From: Lycocorax pyrrhopterus obiensis
Lineage: Eukaryota; Chordata; Aves; Passeriformes; Paradisaeidae
NCBI GenBank assembly: GCA_014706295.1
Contig: JACSVZ010000025.1
Location: 1,364,001 to 1,428,000 of the forward strand
Direction of reading: 5' to 3'
Length of the DNA: 64,000 nucleotides
Shown here: piece after piece, positions 1 through 10,900 of the stretch
How the letters are laid out: each line of letters begins with the position of its first letter
Numbering within the stretch: the stretch's first letter is position 1
The notes under the pieces: model-generated
The model's input: the letters and a program-made list of their open reading frames with translations, nothing else
Told to the model about the DNA's origin: nothing
Databases searched by the model: none
Made by a program: the position numbers and the translations under genes

Positions 1-75
1 TGCTCACTGCAGGGGGGTCAGGCTGGGTGACCTTGAAAGGTCCCTTCTGACCCAAACTATTGCATGATTCTTTTT
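1..75 (+). mobile_element. CR1 LINE 3' end, cut by window edge
   Basis: Ends with GGTCCCTTCTGACCCAAAC and GCATGATTCT, the decayed CR1 tail. The 5' side lies outside the window. Confidence 0.75.
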
Positions 76-103
76 CCCTGCGTGGGATGGGGTTTTGCCA
101 GCA

Positions 104-504
104 GTTAGCTATTGGGGTGCACTATGTGCTGGAAGAGAGATGGGCCCTGAGGGCCAGAGAGAGCCTCTTTCTTGGACCCAGAGGTGACCCTGGGAGTGCA
201 TCCAGGTCACCGGGGATGGGCTGAGAGAGGATTGTGGGTTTGTGGACAGTGCTGGACCTATGAGATGTGATAATTGTACTTTGTGACCTTATAGGGCATT
301 GTTTACCTGTTACCATAATAGGTAATATCTGTGCACTATCCCAGGTGACTGGGGGACACTGAGGTGAACATCTTTCCTGTTTATATGATGTGATATCCTG
401 GTAGGTGCTGGTATTTAGGGGAATTCCGGGTGCGCAATAAACGTCTTTGCACTTTTCCCATCTTGTGTGCGGAGCCATGCCCTTGTGGGATTACTGCAGT
501 TAGC
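104..504 (+). mobile_element. Solo LTR of an avian endogenous retrovirus, with target-site duplication
   Basis: The body is about 110-498 (389 bp), flanked by the direct repeat GTTAGC at 104-109 and 499-504. It begins TATTGGGGTGC (probably a decayed TG start) and ends ATTACTGCA. It has an A/T-rich TATA-like TTTATATGAT near 379-388 and an AATAAA polyadenylation signal at about 435-440, followed by a short R/U5-like tail. No gag, pol or env sequence is attached, so it is a solo LTR left by recombination. The family (ERVL-like or ERVK-like) is not decided here. Confidence 0.7.
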
Positions 505-1675
505 CATGGGGGTGTCTGCTCCTGCAGGGAGCCTTTTTCCATGAGAGTAAAAGGTGAGTTTGTTTCCATGGAGTAAAACTCTCACAGAGGAAAGTTTATG
601 GCTCAAATATCCGTTAGAAGATCAAAGGTTCCTTCACGATCCCAGGAGCCCTGATACTGAGCTGATAACGTGGGGAAAGTACTTCACAAGACTTCACCTC
701 GTGCTTGTTAATTACCACACGCTCTTTAAACATTGATTAGAGGATGCTTTTAATGGGAAGGGGCTGCCCCATGGGACACGAGCGCTGTGAGAGGGTGCAG
801 CCTCCCTCTCGATGCCTTCCTGTCCCTCAGGCCTCTTGGGCAGGCTGCCGGTGGGTGTGCCCAGACCCTGGGGATGCTCACAGGGTGTTGGAGAGCTGGC
901 AGGACCCTGGGCACCCTGCCAGTCGTTTGGGATTGCTCTGGTCCCCTGATGGCTCCAGAGCCTGCGTCCGCCTGCGAAGTGAGCCCCCTTTTCAGGCTGA
1001 GCAGGGCTTTGTGTGGAGAGAACAAAGACACATGAAAGGCCAAAAGTAAAGCTTTTGTGAGGGAAAGGGAACAAAGTGCTCCTGCCTGACGTGCAGCCAG
1101 TTTCTGGCCCCTGCAGGCTGCAGGGCCATTATGTTTAAAGGTACAATCTGCCAAAAACAAAAGTCAGGGGGATTTCCATGGCTACAAAGACCACCTAGGA
1201 CTTGTGTTTGCACTAGAAGCAGTTCCAGATGACAATTGCTGACATCCAGCTTCCCAGGGTTTTGGTGGATTGCAGTGCAGATCCACACTGTATGGTGTGT
1301 GAGCTGAGGTGGGGTCAGATGTCTGGTCATCTGCAGGAATTTCCTGCCCAAGGTGCCTGAGCCGGACTCTTTGGGCTGGTTCTCTTGCCAGGGTGAGGAG
1401 AGAGAGCAGCTCCCCTTTTGTATTTGTGCCAAGTGAGAGCTTTTTCTCCCTTCCAAAAGAGGCTAGAGAACAGCCCTGTCAGTAATTGCAGGGGAGCTGA
1501 AGGAACGGAAAGCACGGGAAGGCAGTGGGGCAGTGGGATACTACGAGGTGTGGGAGGTTTCTTCCAGCCTGGAGGAAACAGGTAATTGCAGGGACCATTA
1601 GAACCTTCCTGTCATTTACTGGAGACATCTACAACGGCTTGGAGGTAGATAAGCACAAGAGGAGTTGGAGGCCTT
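505..1675. other. Intronic single-copy DNA
   Basis: Moderately GC-rich sequence between the solo LTR and the next CR1 copy. Open frames of up to 154 aa on both strands show no family resemblance and have no splice or codon support. Confidence 0.6.
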
Positions 1676-1940
1676 GACAGTGTGGAAGAATCATTTACTG
1701 ATGGGAAATCATTTCTTAGGTTGGATATCAGGAAAAGGCTCTTCCCCCAGAGGGTGCTGGGCACTGCCCAGGCTCCCCAGGGAATGGGCACGGCCCTGAG
1801 GCTGCCAGAGCTCCAGGAGCATTTGGACAGCGCTGCCAGGGATGCCCAGGGTGGGATTGTTGGGGTGTCTGTGCTGGGCCAGGGGTTGGACTGGATGATG
1901 CTTGTGCATCCCTTTCCAACTCAGGATATTCCATGATTCT
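1676..1940 (+). mobile_element. CR1 LINE 3' fragment, subfamily with CAGGATATTCC tail
   Basis: About 265 bp including GGAGCATTTGGACAGCGCT and the tail CAGGATATTCCATGATTCTG. Belongs with the copies at 30177 and 44577, a different subfamily from the common one in this window. Confidence 0.85.
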
Positions 1941-3237
1941 GTGAACATGACTTTTTTGGCTGTCCCCAGAGAAGATTCAGGCTCACAGACCAGTTTGGCA
2001 ACCTCTCCCAGCGGGGTGAAATGGGTGTGGGTTAGAGGTGCCCAGCAAGGGTCTGAGGTGGCATTATGCTCTTTGTTGACCAGCTGGCAAGGGGTGATGT
2101 CCATTAGCACAGCTGGCTGCAGATGTGGCTCTTCCAGCTGAGCTGGGCCCCAGGATGAGGCGCCAAGATCCGTGTCCATGCACGTGCCTCTGCCCATGTC
2201 AGTTCCATCAGTTCCTCATCTCAGTCTCTGTGTAGGGATCAGACAGGTCCAGGTGCGGTGTTGGAGCCTCTCCCAGCTGTCAGGCACCACGTGATGGGCA
2301 CAGCAAACCCAGTGTGGGCGCTGTCCTTGCGCTGCTGTGCTGTGTCAGGTGCGACCACTTCTCTCCTTGTAAAGCCCTCAGCAGCCAAAGTCTGGATTTG
2401 GGGGTGGAATTTGGCTGGGGAGCAGGAAGGCACAGCTCCAGCACGGCTGCTCTGCGCTCATCCCTTCGCTGTGATTGATGACGGGCTCGTCTCGTGCTGG
2501 GCCCGCGCTCTGGTGTGCACTGGGAGCTGTGGGGTGGAATGGAGCTGGTGACAGTCGTAGACAGGGGGAGAAGGAGAGCTGTCTGCAGTGACGGCCGCGC
2601 AGTGAAGACGCTTTGGAGTTAATCCTCCACCATCTGTCTTCGTTCTGCTAATAACCCACTCAATCAGCTGCTGCCGACTGTTTGTTAACATTCAGAAACA
2701 GATACATAATCAGGAGGAGCGTGCTGTTAGCTCGGGAGGGGCTGGATTGCTCCTTGGGAACGGCTCTCCCATGGCCACGAGGGCGGAGCAGTGGGAGCCA
2801 CGGCGGGCGGGCTGGATGTCCCAAGGCACGTGCAGCGCAAGGGAGGTGGTGCTGGGGCTGGCAGTAGTGCTGGGGCTGGCAGTGGGCTGAGTTACCTGCT
2901 TCTCCCAGGGCTTGTGCCGCCCTGAATCAAGGTGATTTTGGAGTAGAAGGATGTTCTCTAGGAGGTGGGCCACTGTAGTCCCCCAAGTAAAAGGGTTTTG
3001 AGGTACTCTGAAAATTTGGGCTTGTTTTTCTATTCCCACTCCTCCTTTCTCATGCAGTTCTCTTCCCAAGGGCAGGCAAGGGGTGTGCTGGAATATCTCT
3101 CTCTGCTCACCCATCATACTTGGTCCCTCCCTGTCCATACCTGCAGGTCCCAAGCTGGGTTTGCTCTGCTCTCCTCTGCAGTGGTCCAAGGCAGGAATTC
3201 AGATGCTGCTCCTGCAATTTTGCTTCTTCTCTCCTGC
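1941..3237. other. Intronic single-copy DNA
   Basis: Nothing recognised apart from the two-copy duplication at 2847-2884. Confidence 0.6.
2847..2884 (+). repeat. Two-copy 19-bp tandem duplication
   Basis: GTGCTGGGGCTGGCAGTA is followed directly by GTGCTGGGGCTGGCAGTG. Confidence 0.85.
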
Positions 3238-3352
3238 CTTTGACTACTTGCCAGATCTAACTCGAGTCATTAGCAAGCGTCACTGCAGCAATTATGGCAC
3301 TTTTTGGCTGCCATTCATAAAGCTACTAACGGGAACGATTAAGCGCTGAGAG
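3238..3352. promoter_or_regulatory. Candidate conserved non-coding block
   Basis: Repeat-free, low-G-run sequence with words such as GAGTCATTAGCAAGCGTCAC and GCAATTATGGCAC, unlike the GC-rich surroundings. Called on texture only. Confidence 0.3.
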
Positions 3353-4165
3353 GTGTCAGCCTTCACCTCCACCACCTGTTCCTGCCAGCCACCAGCTGCT
3401 GGAAGGTGCCCACAACAACGTCCCCCCACTGCAGGGCAGCAGGGCAGGGCAGGCCTGACCTCCCGTTCCAGACACTTCGCTGGCTCTCATGTCCTCACAT
3501 GTGGAGGGCAGGCGGCATCTCCGTGGGATGGACACAGCTCTTGGAGTGTGAAGGGTGGGCTTCACCCTCGTGCCCAGCACGGAGCGGCGAGAGCACGGCT
3601 GGGGAAAGGGACAGAAGGATTTGGTGCAGCATCTTCCTCCTGGAGCAGTGAGTGGTTAATGATCTGTGCTCAGGGAAGGACAAACCCCCCTCTTCAGAGG
3701 GATGCAAACACTGCCTGCTGTGCCAGGAGAAGGCTGTGCCGCAGTTATCTCCGGCAGCAGCCGCTCTCCGTTTGTGTCGGGGCTGGACTGTGCGTTCAAG
3801 GTGTCTCCGTTCGCCACACAAAGCACAGCAGAACCAGCAGCCTGTGCTGCAGAGCTCCACATAGCAACGAGTGCTCTGCCTCCTGTGCGAGAGGGAGGGC
3901 TTGGCAGATCATCTCTGCTGGGCAAGGGCTGCAGGAATCAGCTCAGAGAAGGGCTGCCCACACCCAAGGTGCATGAATTCTCTTTAAAAGCCACGTGGGG
4001 CTGCTGGGCAGCATAAGACAAACGTTCAGTTTTGGGAGGGTGAAGGGTGAGGCCTTGAAAGTTCTGCAGTCTGAGCTGCAATCTCACCTTGACTCTTCTG
4101 TTCTGAAAGTTTGGGATCTTATTTAAAGGCACTGGGACTAATGCAAAGCTCTGCTGTCTCTCCTT
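3353..4165. other. Intronic single-copy DNA, GC-rich
   Basis: A 207-aa open frame crosses it (3353-3976) but is compositionally Cys/Arg/Ser-rich without any domain. I see no gene. Confidence 0.6.
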
Positions 4166-4582
4166 CATAGAATCCCAAAATTTTAAGGCTTGGAAGGGAC
4201 CTTAAAAGTCATCTGGTCCCAACTTCCCCCTGCCATGGACAGGGACACTTCCCACTAAAGTCAGGTGCTCAAGGCCTTGTCCAGCCTGGCCTTAGACACT
4301 TTCAGGGATGGGGCATCCACAACCTCCCTGGGCAACCCGTGCCAGTATCTCTCCACCCTCACAGTGAAGAATTCCTCCCTGATATCTGGTCAAAATTTCC
4401 ATTTGTACCCATTCCCCCTTGTCCTGTCACTACAGTTCCTGACAGAGCCCCTCTCCTGTGGCTCCTTCAGATACTGGAAGGTGCTGTGAGGTCTCCACAC
4501 AACCCGATCTTCTCCAGGAAGGTGCTCCCGTCCTCTTATCCGCTTCATGGCCTCCTCTGGACTTGCTCCAACAGCAAGTTGC
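4166..4582 (-). mobile_element. CR1 LINE 3' fragment, antisense
   Basis: Starts at the reversed tail (CATAGAATCCCAAAATTTTA) and runs through GGGGCATCCACAACCTCCCT to CTCTGGACTTGCTCCAACAG. It keeps the older CR1 wording (CATTCCCCCTTGTCCTGTCA) and looks more diverged than the main group. Confidence 0.9.
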
Positions 4583-4674
4583 CAGGGGAAGGGGGAGGTC
4601 CTGAGCTTCAGGATGCCTCCAGTCTGCAGCGAGGTTTTGGTGCTGCCAGACGTGGGGAGAGAATTGTGTGTGCA

Positions 4675-5345
4675 TATGAAAGCTGGGTTTATGGCTTCTA
4701 ATTATCTCGTACCCTTCCTTAGAACAATTATAGCTCCTCCATTATTAATAACTGGAATTCCAGTCTTTGTCATCGATCACAAAATGGAGAGGAAGCTCAA
4801 CCCAGGGTTTGCATAATGTACCTTGGCCTAAATTGAATAATTGGTAAAATGGTGAAAATTGTTCGTTTTTGCCCCATTCCTTGGTGCTGGAATTAGTGAG
4901 ATATTAGTGCAATTAGCCACTGCTTCCATTTGAGGCTGCAATCATTTGGTTTGTAATTTAGAATAAATGTAAAAGCCCACTTTATGCTTCCAAACGGATT
5001 GTTTGTCCTGTTTAAAAGTATCTAATGGGGTGGCTGTCATCTAAGCAAGATACATTTGACCCATTTCAATTTGTTTCCCTTTTAATCTGCTATCTGTTTT
5101 CCTGGATCTTTTTTTAATAAAAACATAAAGAAGAAGTGGGCGAGAGAGACCAAAGAGGGAAAGAATAGAGGCGTTATAGATCCGGAGTTTATCATAAGCC
5201 AAAGTAACTTGAAATCAAGGCTGTTAAACTGCAGAAAGCAATAAAAAGAAAACACTATTTGGAATCGTTTAAAGGGCCGAGTGCCTTGTCAATGAAAGGT
5301 TGCTCTATTTGACTGCTTCTTAATAGCTTCTCTGAGGCAATCTGC
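4675..5345. promoter_or_regulatory. Candidate conserved non-coding block
   Basis: AT-rich, repeat-free DNA with many homeodomain-type cores (CTAATTATCTCG, GAACAATTATAGC, GCAATTAGCC) and TTTGCATAATG. It sits between two antisense CR1 copies without being invaded. No open frame of note. Confidence 0.4.
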
Positions 5346-5620
5346 AGCTCCTGCAGGAACGAGGAACGAGGGCTGCGGCTCCTTCTGCAGCAGCACTGCT
5401 GAGGGGCAGAGCTGGGGTCCCTGGGGAGCCGGGCAGCAGTGCTGAGGCGGGGAAATACAACATCAAGGAGGACAAAGAGGAAAGGAGATGGATTTAAACA
5501 CCAAACTGGGTTAAAGTTTTAAAGCATGTCCTAAATATTGAAATCCTGGATGATGTGGTAGGCACAGAGCGTGGATGCAGCGCTGCATGTGGGGCTGTCG
5601 GCAGATCTGTGCCCAGTTCA

Positions 5621-6100
5621 GTCACAGAGTCGTAGAATGCTTTAGCTCAGAAGGAACCTTAGAGCCCATCCCATTCCACCCCCTGCCATGGGCAGGGACA
5701 CCTTCCACTATCCCAGGCTGCTCCAAGCCCCATCCAGCCTGGCCTTGGACACTTCCAGGGATCCAGGAGCAGCCACAGCTGCTCTGGGCACCCTGTGCCA
5801 GGGCCTCCCCACCCTCACAGGGAACAATTCCTTCCCAATATCCCATCCGTCCCTGCCCTCTGGCAGTGGGAAGCCATTCCCTGTGTCCTGTCCCTCCAGC
5901 CCTTGTCCCCAGTCCCTCTCCAGCTCTCCTGGAGCCCCTTGAGGCCCTGCAAGGGGCTCTGAGCTCTCCCTGGATCCTTCTCTTCTCCAGGTGAGCACCC
6001 CCAGCTCCTCCCAGCCTGGCTCCAGAGCAGAGGGGTTCCAGCTCTGGAGCATTTCCGTGGCCTCTCTGGACTCACTCCAGCAGCTCCACCTCCTTCTGAT
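5621..6100 (-). mobile_element. CR1 LINE 3' fragment, antisense, common subfamily
   Basis: Nearly identical to the copies at 12735, 33909, 56961 and 59735, with the shared diagnostic GGGAAGCCATTCCCTGTGTC. It is 5'-truncated near the TCCAGCAGCTCCA segment. Confidence 0.93.
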
Positions 6101-6979
6101 GTCCCACCCCTCTTCATCCATCCCACCATGCCCTCCCATTTCTCCAGTGGAGAACACAGGGACTCACAATATTTTTTCCTCACAGAGCCTGAGCATCCTT
6201 TCTACAACGATCTGATTTGCAGCCCCTCTCTCTGTCAGGCCCTCTGTTACTGCCTGGAGAGAAACCAGCTGGGGCTCTGGGATGGAGTCCCTGCTCTTTT
6301 GGGAAAAAATGGCTTGCTCAGAGAAGCTGGCTGTGCCTCTGCTCCAAATGTCTCTCTGCTTGACCGCCTCTTCTGCTCCCTGCCATAGTTCAAACTGGGT
6401 TCAGTGAACCCTTCCTGCCAGGAAAACCTCTGATTAGAGCATGGCACTGAGGCACAGTGGCATATTTGTGCCACCCATTAACAGCTCAGCAAGGCAGTTC
6501 CTGCCTCAGAGTTACTTGGATTTATGGGAACACTTAATCTGGATCTTGCAAGTGACTTTTACATCTGCAGCAGCACAGGCTGAGCATGAATCTTCCTCAG
6601 CCTCAAGGATAAATAGGACCTAGTCCCTCTTATCCCTGTAAAACGTGACCTTTCTCCTCTACCAGATGCCGACAATCTCAGTGCTGCTGTAGAAGGTCAA
6701 ACTTCTCTTGGTTCTCTGGCCTGACAGTGGAAAGGGTCTGTCCTTTGGGAGCAGACCTGTGACGTGCCCCTTGGTTTAGCTCACACAGTGCTGGCTCTGC
6801 TCAGCCTCACACAGCGGAGCTCAACAGCCCAGAAACAACTCCAGCACCACCCCAGCATCTTCCCACAGCTTTGCCCTCTGGGCTTTGCACTGTCTGCACC
6901 CTGGAAATGGGATTTCTGCCAAGCTCTGCTCCAGGCTACAGCATCCCTGTCACAAACTGCCCCGGGAGCCGCAGTGGCG
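6101..6979. other. Intronic single-copy DNA
   Basis: No repeat or coding signal identified. Confidence 0.6.
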
Positions 6980-7000
6980 GCTGATAACTCCGTTATCAGC
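6980..7000. promoter_or_regulatory. Inverted pair of GATA-type motifs
   Basis: GCTGATAAC and its exact reverse complement GTTATCAGC are separated by 3 bp, giving two opposed WGATAA-like cores. Such paired sites bind GATA factors well in general; use here is unproven. Confidence 0.4.
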
Positions 7001-7119
7001 TGATCTCCAAACTCCCTGCGGGATGCGGTGGGAACTTTGCGCTGCTAACTCCGCTGTCACTCCCAGTGAAGGTGGCACCCCCTCCGGGGCCCGGCAGCTC
7101 TGTGGTGGGGGAGCTGCCC

Positions 7120-7330
7120 TCACCCAGCGTTGTCACTCGTGTCCCCGCGCAGACACCGTCAGATTAGGGCCAGCATCTGCATTGAGCCTCATGTTCTTTG
7201 TCTGACAAAGGCGTTGGGAAGGAAGAGGAGAGTGGATAGAGCCGCTCCCGAGGAGTTGTTAACATGCGTTGTTATCTCAGAGGTCTCATTGATATTTCCG
7301 CGATGCTTTGTGGGTCTGGGAGCTGAACAA
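7120..7330. promoter_or_regulatory. Candidate conserved non-coding block
   Basis: Contains GTCAGATTAGGGCCAGCATC, TTTGTCTGACAAAGGCGTTG (an inverted TTTGTC/GACAAA pair) and TTGATATTTCCGCGATGC. No repeat or coding similarity seen. Confidence 0.3.
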
Positions 7331-7944
7331 GGCAGGGCTGTAAGGGAAACCTGTGAGGAACACCAGTGCAGGAGCTGCCTCTGGCTGGTGTCAGGGGGAA
7401 ACTGTGCCTGGGTTGGGTCAGCTGGAAAACTGGGTAAGGCAGGACCTCTCTGGCTGTGAGCCAAGTCCTGGCTGGTGCAGCACACACAATCCCAAGGATT
7501 TTGCCGAGGGAAGGATCCCGTGTTATCTGCTGTTCGTTCTCCCCAGCTTCCTGCTGCTCTCTGCTCCTTTGGAGAGGGGGAGCAGAGTTCCGTCGGTGAT
7601 GTTCCAGTTGTCTACAGCGGCTGTAGAGCGGCTGAACAACTCTGCTGGTCATAAATCCGACCCAAAGCTCGGGAGCTTTACGGTAACAGTGTTGTTGTAG
7701 CAGTTAATGGTCGAAGGGTATCATTTTATCTATTGATTTGAGCAGCAGTCCCCTGTGGAAAGCTATTGCTGCGTGGCCTTAAATAAATGAATACAATCCT
7801 TCCTCACTCTCGGAGTACCAGCATCAGATATTTCAGGAGCTGCTTCTCTGGCTGTTCAGCCTGCAGGTGTGTACAGGAGAGCCTGGATCGTGTGGAATCT
7901 GCACACCATTCCTTTGGAGGGCCCACTAAGAACATTTCAGGAAT
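7331..7944. other. Intronic single-copy DNA
   Basis: No gene. 7600-7790 has a lower-GC texture (TCATTTTATCTATTGATTTG) and could belong to the block on its left. Confidence 0.5.
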
Positions 7945-8254
7945 CTTAGGCTGGAGAGGGATCCTTCACAAGGGCAGGTAGTGGTGGGACAAGAGGGAAT
8001 GGTCTAAAGGTGAAGGAGGGCAGGGATGGATGGGATACTGGGAGGAAATTCTTCCCTGTGAGGGTGGGGAGGCCCTGGCACAGGGTACCCAGAGCAGCTG
8101 TGGCTGCCCCACACCTGGAAGTGTCCAAGGCCAGGTTGGACGGGGCTTGGAGCAGCCTGGGATAGTAGAAGGTGTCCCTGCTCATGGCAGGGGGTGGAAT
8201 GGGACAGGCTTTAAGGTCCCTCCCAACCCGAACCATTCTGGGATTCCATGATTT
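7945..8254 (+). mobile_element. CR1 LINE 3' fragment, sense
   Basis: Begins around CACAAGGGCAGGTAGTGGTG and ends CCGAACCATTCTGGGATTCC. It lies about 240 bp left of the minus-strand LTR. Confidence 0.92.
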
Positions 8255-8490
8255 ATATCCATGGATCAATATCTAGGGTGGGATGTATGTGGGATTTATT
8301 TCAGCCACTTGAACTCCATCGCCCTTGCCATGCCCCTGTAGCTCCTTTCTGGCACTGAGATGGGATGTGCACCTAAGGCACATGGCAAGGTGTTGGTAAA
8401 AGCTTGTCCTGTGAACTGCCCCTGGAAGCAGGCAGAGATGAGGCTGTGGAACTCACCTGTTGCTGTTTTCCCCACGGACGAGTAGAGAAA

Positions 8491-8770
8491 TGACACAAAG
8501 TCCAGGCTCAGGGATAGATGGAAGCGCTTTAATGATTTCTCAGAAGGCTTTTATATGTTAGCTCACAAAATTGTATTAAGTGGCATAAGGTAATTGGTTT
8601 TTTGCCATCCACCCCTTAAGGGGATTGGTCAAGTTCTAAGACACCCATCTCTGAATGTTTTTCTAGTTAGAACCATAACAATCCTGCAAAACAACCCGCA
8701 GCTGCAAGAAGTTTACAAAACTGTAACATTGTTTTAAATAATTTGCATGGGAAAGACAGAACTCTCACAA
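8491..8770 (-). mobile_element. Probable solo LTR of an avian endogenous retrovirus, minus strand
   Basis: Read on the minus strand, this block has LTR order: a CCAAT box (GACCAATCCCC), then a TATA box (ACATATAAAAGCC), then ATTAAA as polyadenylation signal, then a short tail ending TTTGTGTCA at 8491. The 5' edge may be TGTGAGAG near 8769, but that end and a target-site duplication are not clear. No primer-binding site or retroviral coding sequence lies next to it. Confidence 0.6.
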
Positions 8771-9142
8771 AATGCTGCAGAGAGCTGAAGAAATTCTCTG
8801 CTGGAGCTTTTTCAGCATCCATACTCACCTTGCCACAGCTGCCACCTTTTGGTGCTGTGGGCTTTGGGCCGGTTTATTTTTAATCAGGAGCTGGGGGGAC
8901 ATGAATGAATGACAGGAGGTCCAAGGCTTCTCTCCGGAGATGGCAGCTCCGGCTTTCCCACCTCCATGCTGCTCCAGGCTGAGTTTCCCTTGGAGCTGTA
9001 CCTGCTGATGGTTCTCCCCTCTCTGCAGAGCTGCTGCTGCAGCCTGGGGTCTGTTGTTTAGCTTTCCTCCCTCATGTCTGTGGGACCCTGCCAGGGAGGC
9101 TGCTGGCAGCAGTGTGATCAGTGATCCCAGTCACACTGCTGA
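8771..9142. other. Intronic single-copy DNA
   Basis: Nothing recognised between the minus-strand LTR and a short CR1 tail. Confidence 0.6.
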
Positions 9143-9236
9143 CATGGAGTCATGGAATTGTTTAGGTTGGAAAAGACCTCGAAGATCACTGAGTCCAACC
9201 GTTAACCCAAAACACCGCCAGGCCACCACTACAGGA
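9143..9236 (-). mobile_element. Short CR1 LINE tail, antisense, AAGACCTC subfamily
   Basis: About 95 bp: GGTTGGAAAAGACCTCGAAG followed by GAGTCCAACCGTTAACCCAA. Shares the AAGACCTC/GTCCAACC wording with the copies at 54449 and 61273. Confidence 0.85.
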
Positions 9237-10589
9237 CATGGTGGCCACCAGAGCAGAGCCTGGATGGGCAGATCTGGCTCTGCCATCGAGCCAGGTGCTG
9301 GTGGTGCTGTAAATCCCTCTGGCATGTGTGGGAGTCTCCAGCTCTCAAGGTGTCTGGAAGCCATTCAATCCAGATTTTGGTCAGGAAGGGGGCAGGACTG
9401 TGACAGCACATCTCTACCCAAGGCTGGAGAAAGGGAGAGCATCATTTCTGACATGTTGGGGGGCACTTGTGGGGCACGGGCACTGCAGTGCACCCATGGC
9501 TGCAAGGAGACACCGGGATTGTTCCTGCCTGGTCTGGATCTCCTGGTCCCTCTCCTGGAGGCAACCACATGCTTTCTGCTTTCTGCAGGCAGAGATGGTT
9601 TGGAGCTGCCCGGACTGGAGCAATGAAGCAGTACCAAGCTGCTGTCACTTAGAATATCAATTAAAACCACTGCAGCCTTGTAAGTCCCACCCTGAGACAC
9701 ACTCGGGATCGACAAACAGCCAGGCCTGCCACTGAAATGGCTCTCGAGCCAGCAGGAGGAAATGTGCTGTGCAATTGTGAGCAGGAACTGGAGTGCTGGA
9801 GCACTTCCAGCCCAACAGGCTGTGGGGTGGGAGCTAAGGCCGGTGTGAAGATGAAACCCTCTGGTGTTCCGGGCACTGGGGAGCCTTTGGTGTGCTTGGA
9901 AAAGGCTTAAATAACTCATTTTGAAGCTCCATCCCCAGGGTTTCCCTGTGTGTCACATAACACCATCCCTGTAGTCCCAACCCGCAGGATGGAGCTGCTC
10001 TCTTACAGGAGCAGTGTGAGGCAGCTCTTTTTCACTGCTGTAATGACAAAATGGGATGAAATTGTGAGTTTCAGGCCAGCAAAATGATCCTGCTTCCATT
10101 CCCCAGTGAAGTGGGACTGTGTTGGATTCGACTGAAAGACACTGCCAAGCACCCAGCAGCACCATGGCTGTGTTTGAGCTGACTCGGTTTTAAACCCTTC
10201 TAAAAATCCTTTCTTACCATAAGGAAATGGGGAAATATGGTTGTGCAGTATCCAGCTGAATGCTGCCAGTCCTGCTTTACTTGTTTCCCCCCGAGTTATT
10301 CACTGTATCTGGCCAAACCCTCCCACCTGTGCTCACTCAGAGTGATTGAAGCCCATCAGCAGCCTTCAGGCTGAGGCTGATGAAGATGGAAAGAGTGGGA
10401 ATGGTCAAAAACCTGCAGGATAGGCAGGGATCATGTGTGAGGGGGAGTGTGAGTGGAATCGCACCGGCCAGGCAGCCAATTCAAGGATTATTTAATACCC
10501 AAGGCTGCCACAAGGAACCTTCAGAGAGCAAAGAACATCAGCCACAAACCTTCCCAGTTCCCTCCAGTGCAGCACCAGTCTCGGGGCCG
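9237..10589. other. Intronic single-copy DNA
   Basis: Several overlapping open frames (up to 190 aa) on both strands cancel one another; no domain or splice structure supports any of them. Confidence 0.6.
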
Positions 10590-10900
10590 GTATCTCCGTG
10601 CCCTTTTACACCCCGTGTTTGCTCCCGTGGGTATTTACTCCTCTATAAACGTATTAATGGAGCTAATCTTAAAGCACATCCAGAGATATCACTTGAGGTG
10701 GATTTTTTTTCCCCTTTAACAAAGATGAAGCTTTTATATAGACGGGGAAAAAGAGAAGGGAAGTGAAATGTTCAGTGACTAATGATCCTCATCAATATTC
10801 ATGAGAGTGAGTAGCATTCCGAGATTTAAAATAAAGGGAGAAAGAGAGAAAGGCATTGACTCCTTTAGAAGCTAAATGAAATATTTAGGTTGACCTGGAG
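10590..10900. promoter_or_regulatory. Candidate conserved non-coding block
   Basis: AT-rich single-copy DNA including CGTATTAATGGAGCTAATCT, TCATCAATATTCATGAGAG and CTAAATGAAATATTTAGG. The last is close to an inverted repeat (CTAAAT..ATTTAG). Confidence 0.3.

Noticed and set aside
3353..3976. 207-aa open frame
   Set aside because: Compositionally skewed, no domain, and three competing frames in the same DNA.
8296..8496. 66-aa minus-strand frame next to the antisense LTR, considered as retroviral remnant
   Set aside because: No resemblance to gag, pol or env and no primer-binding site beside the LTR.
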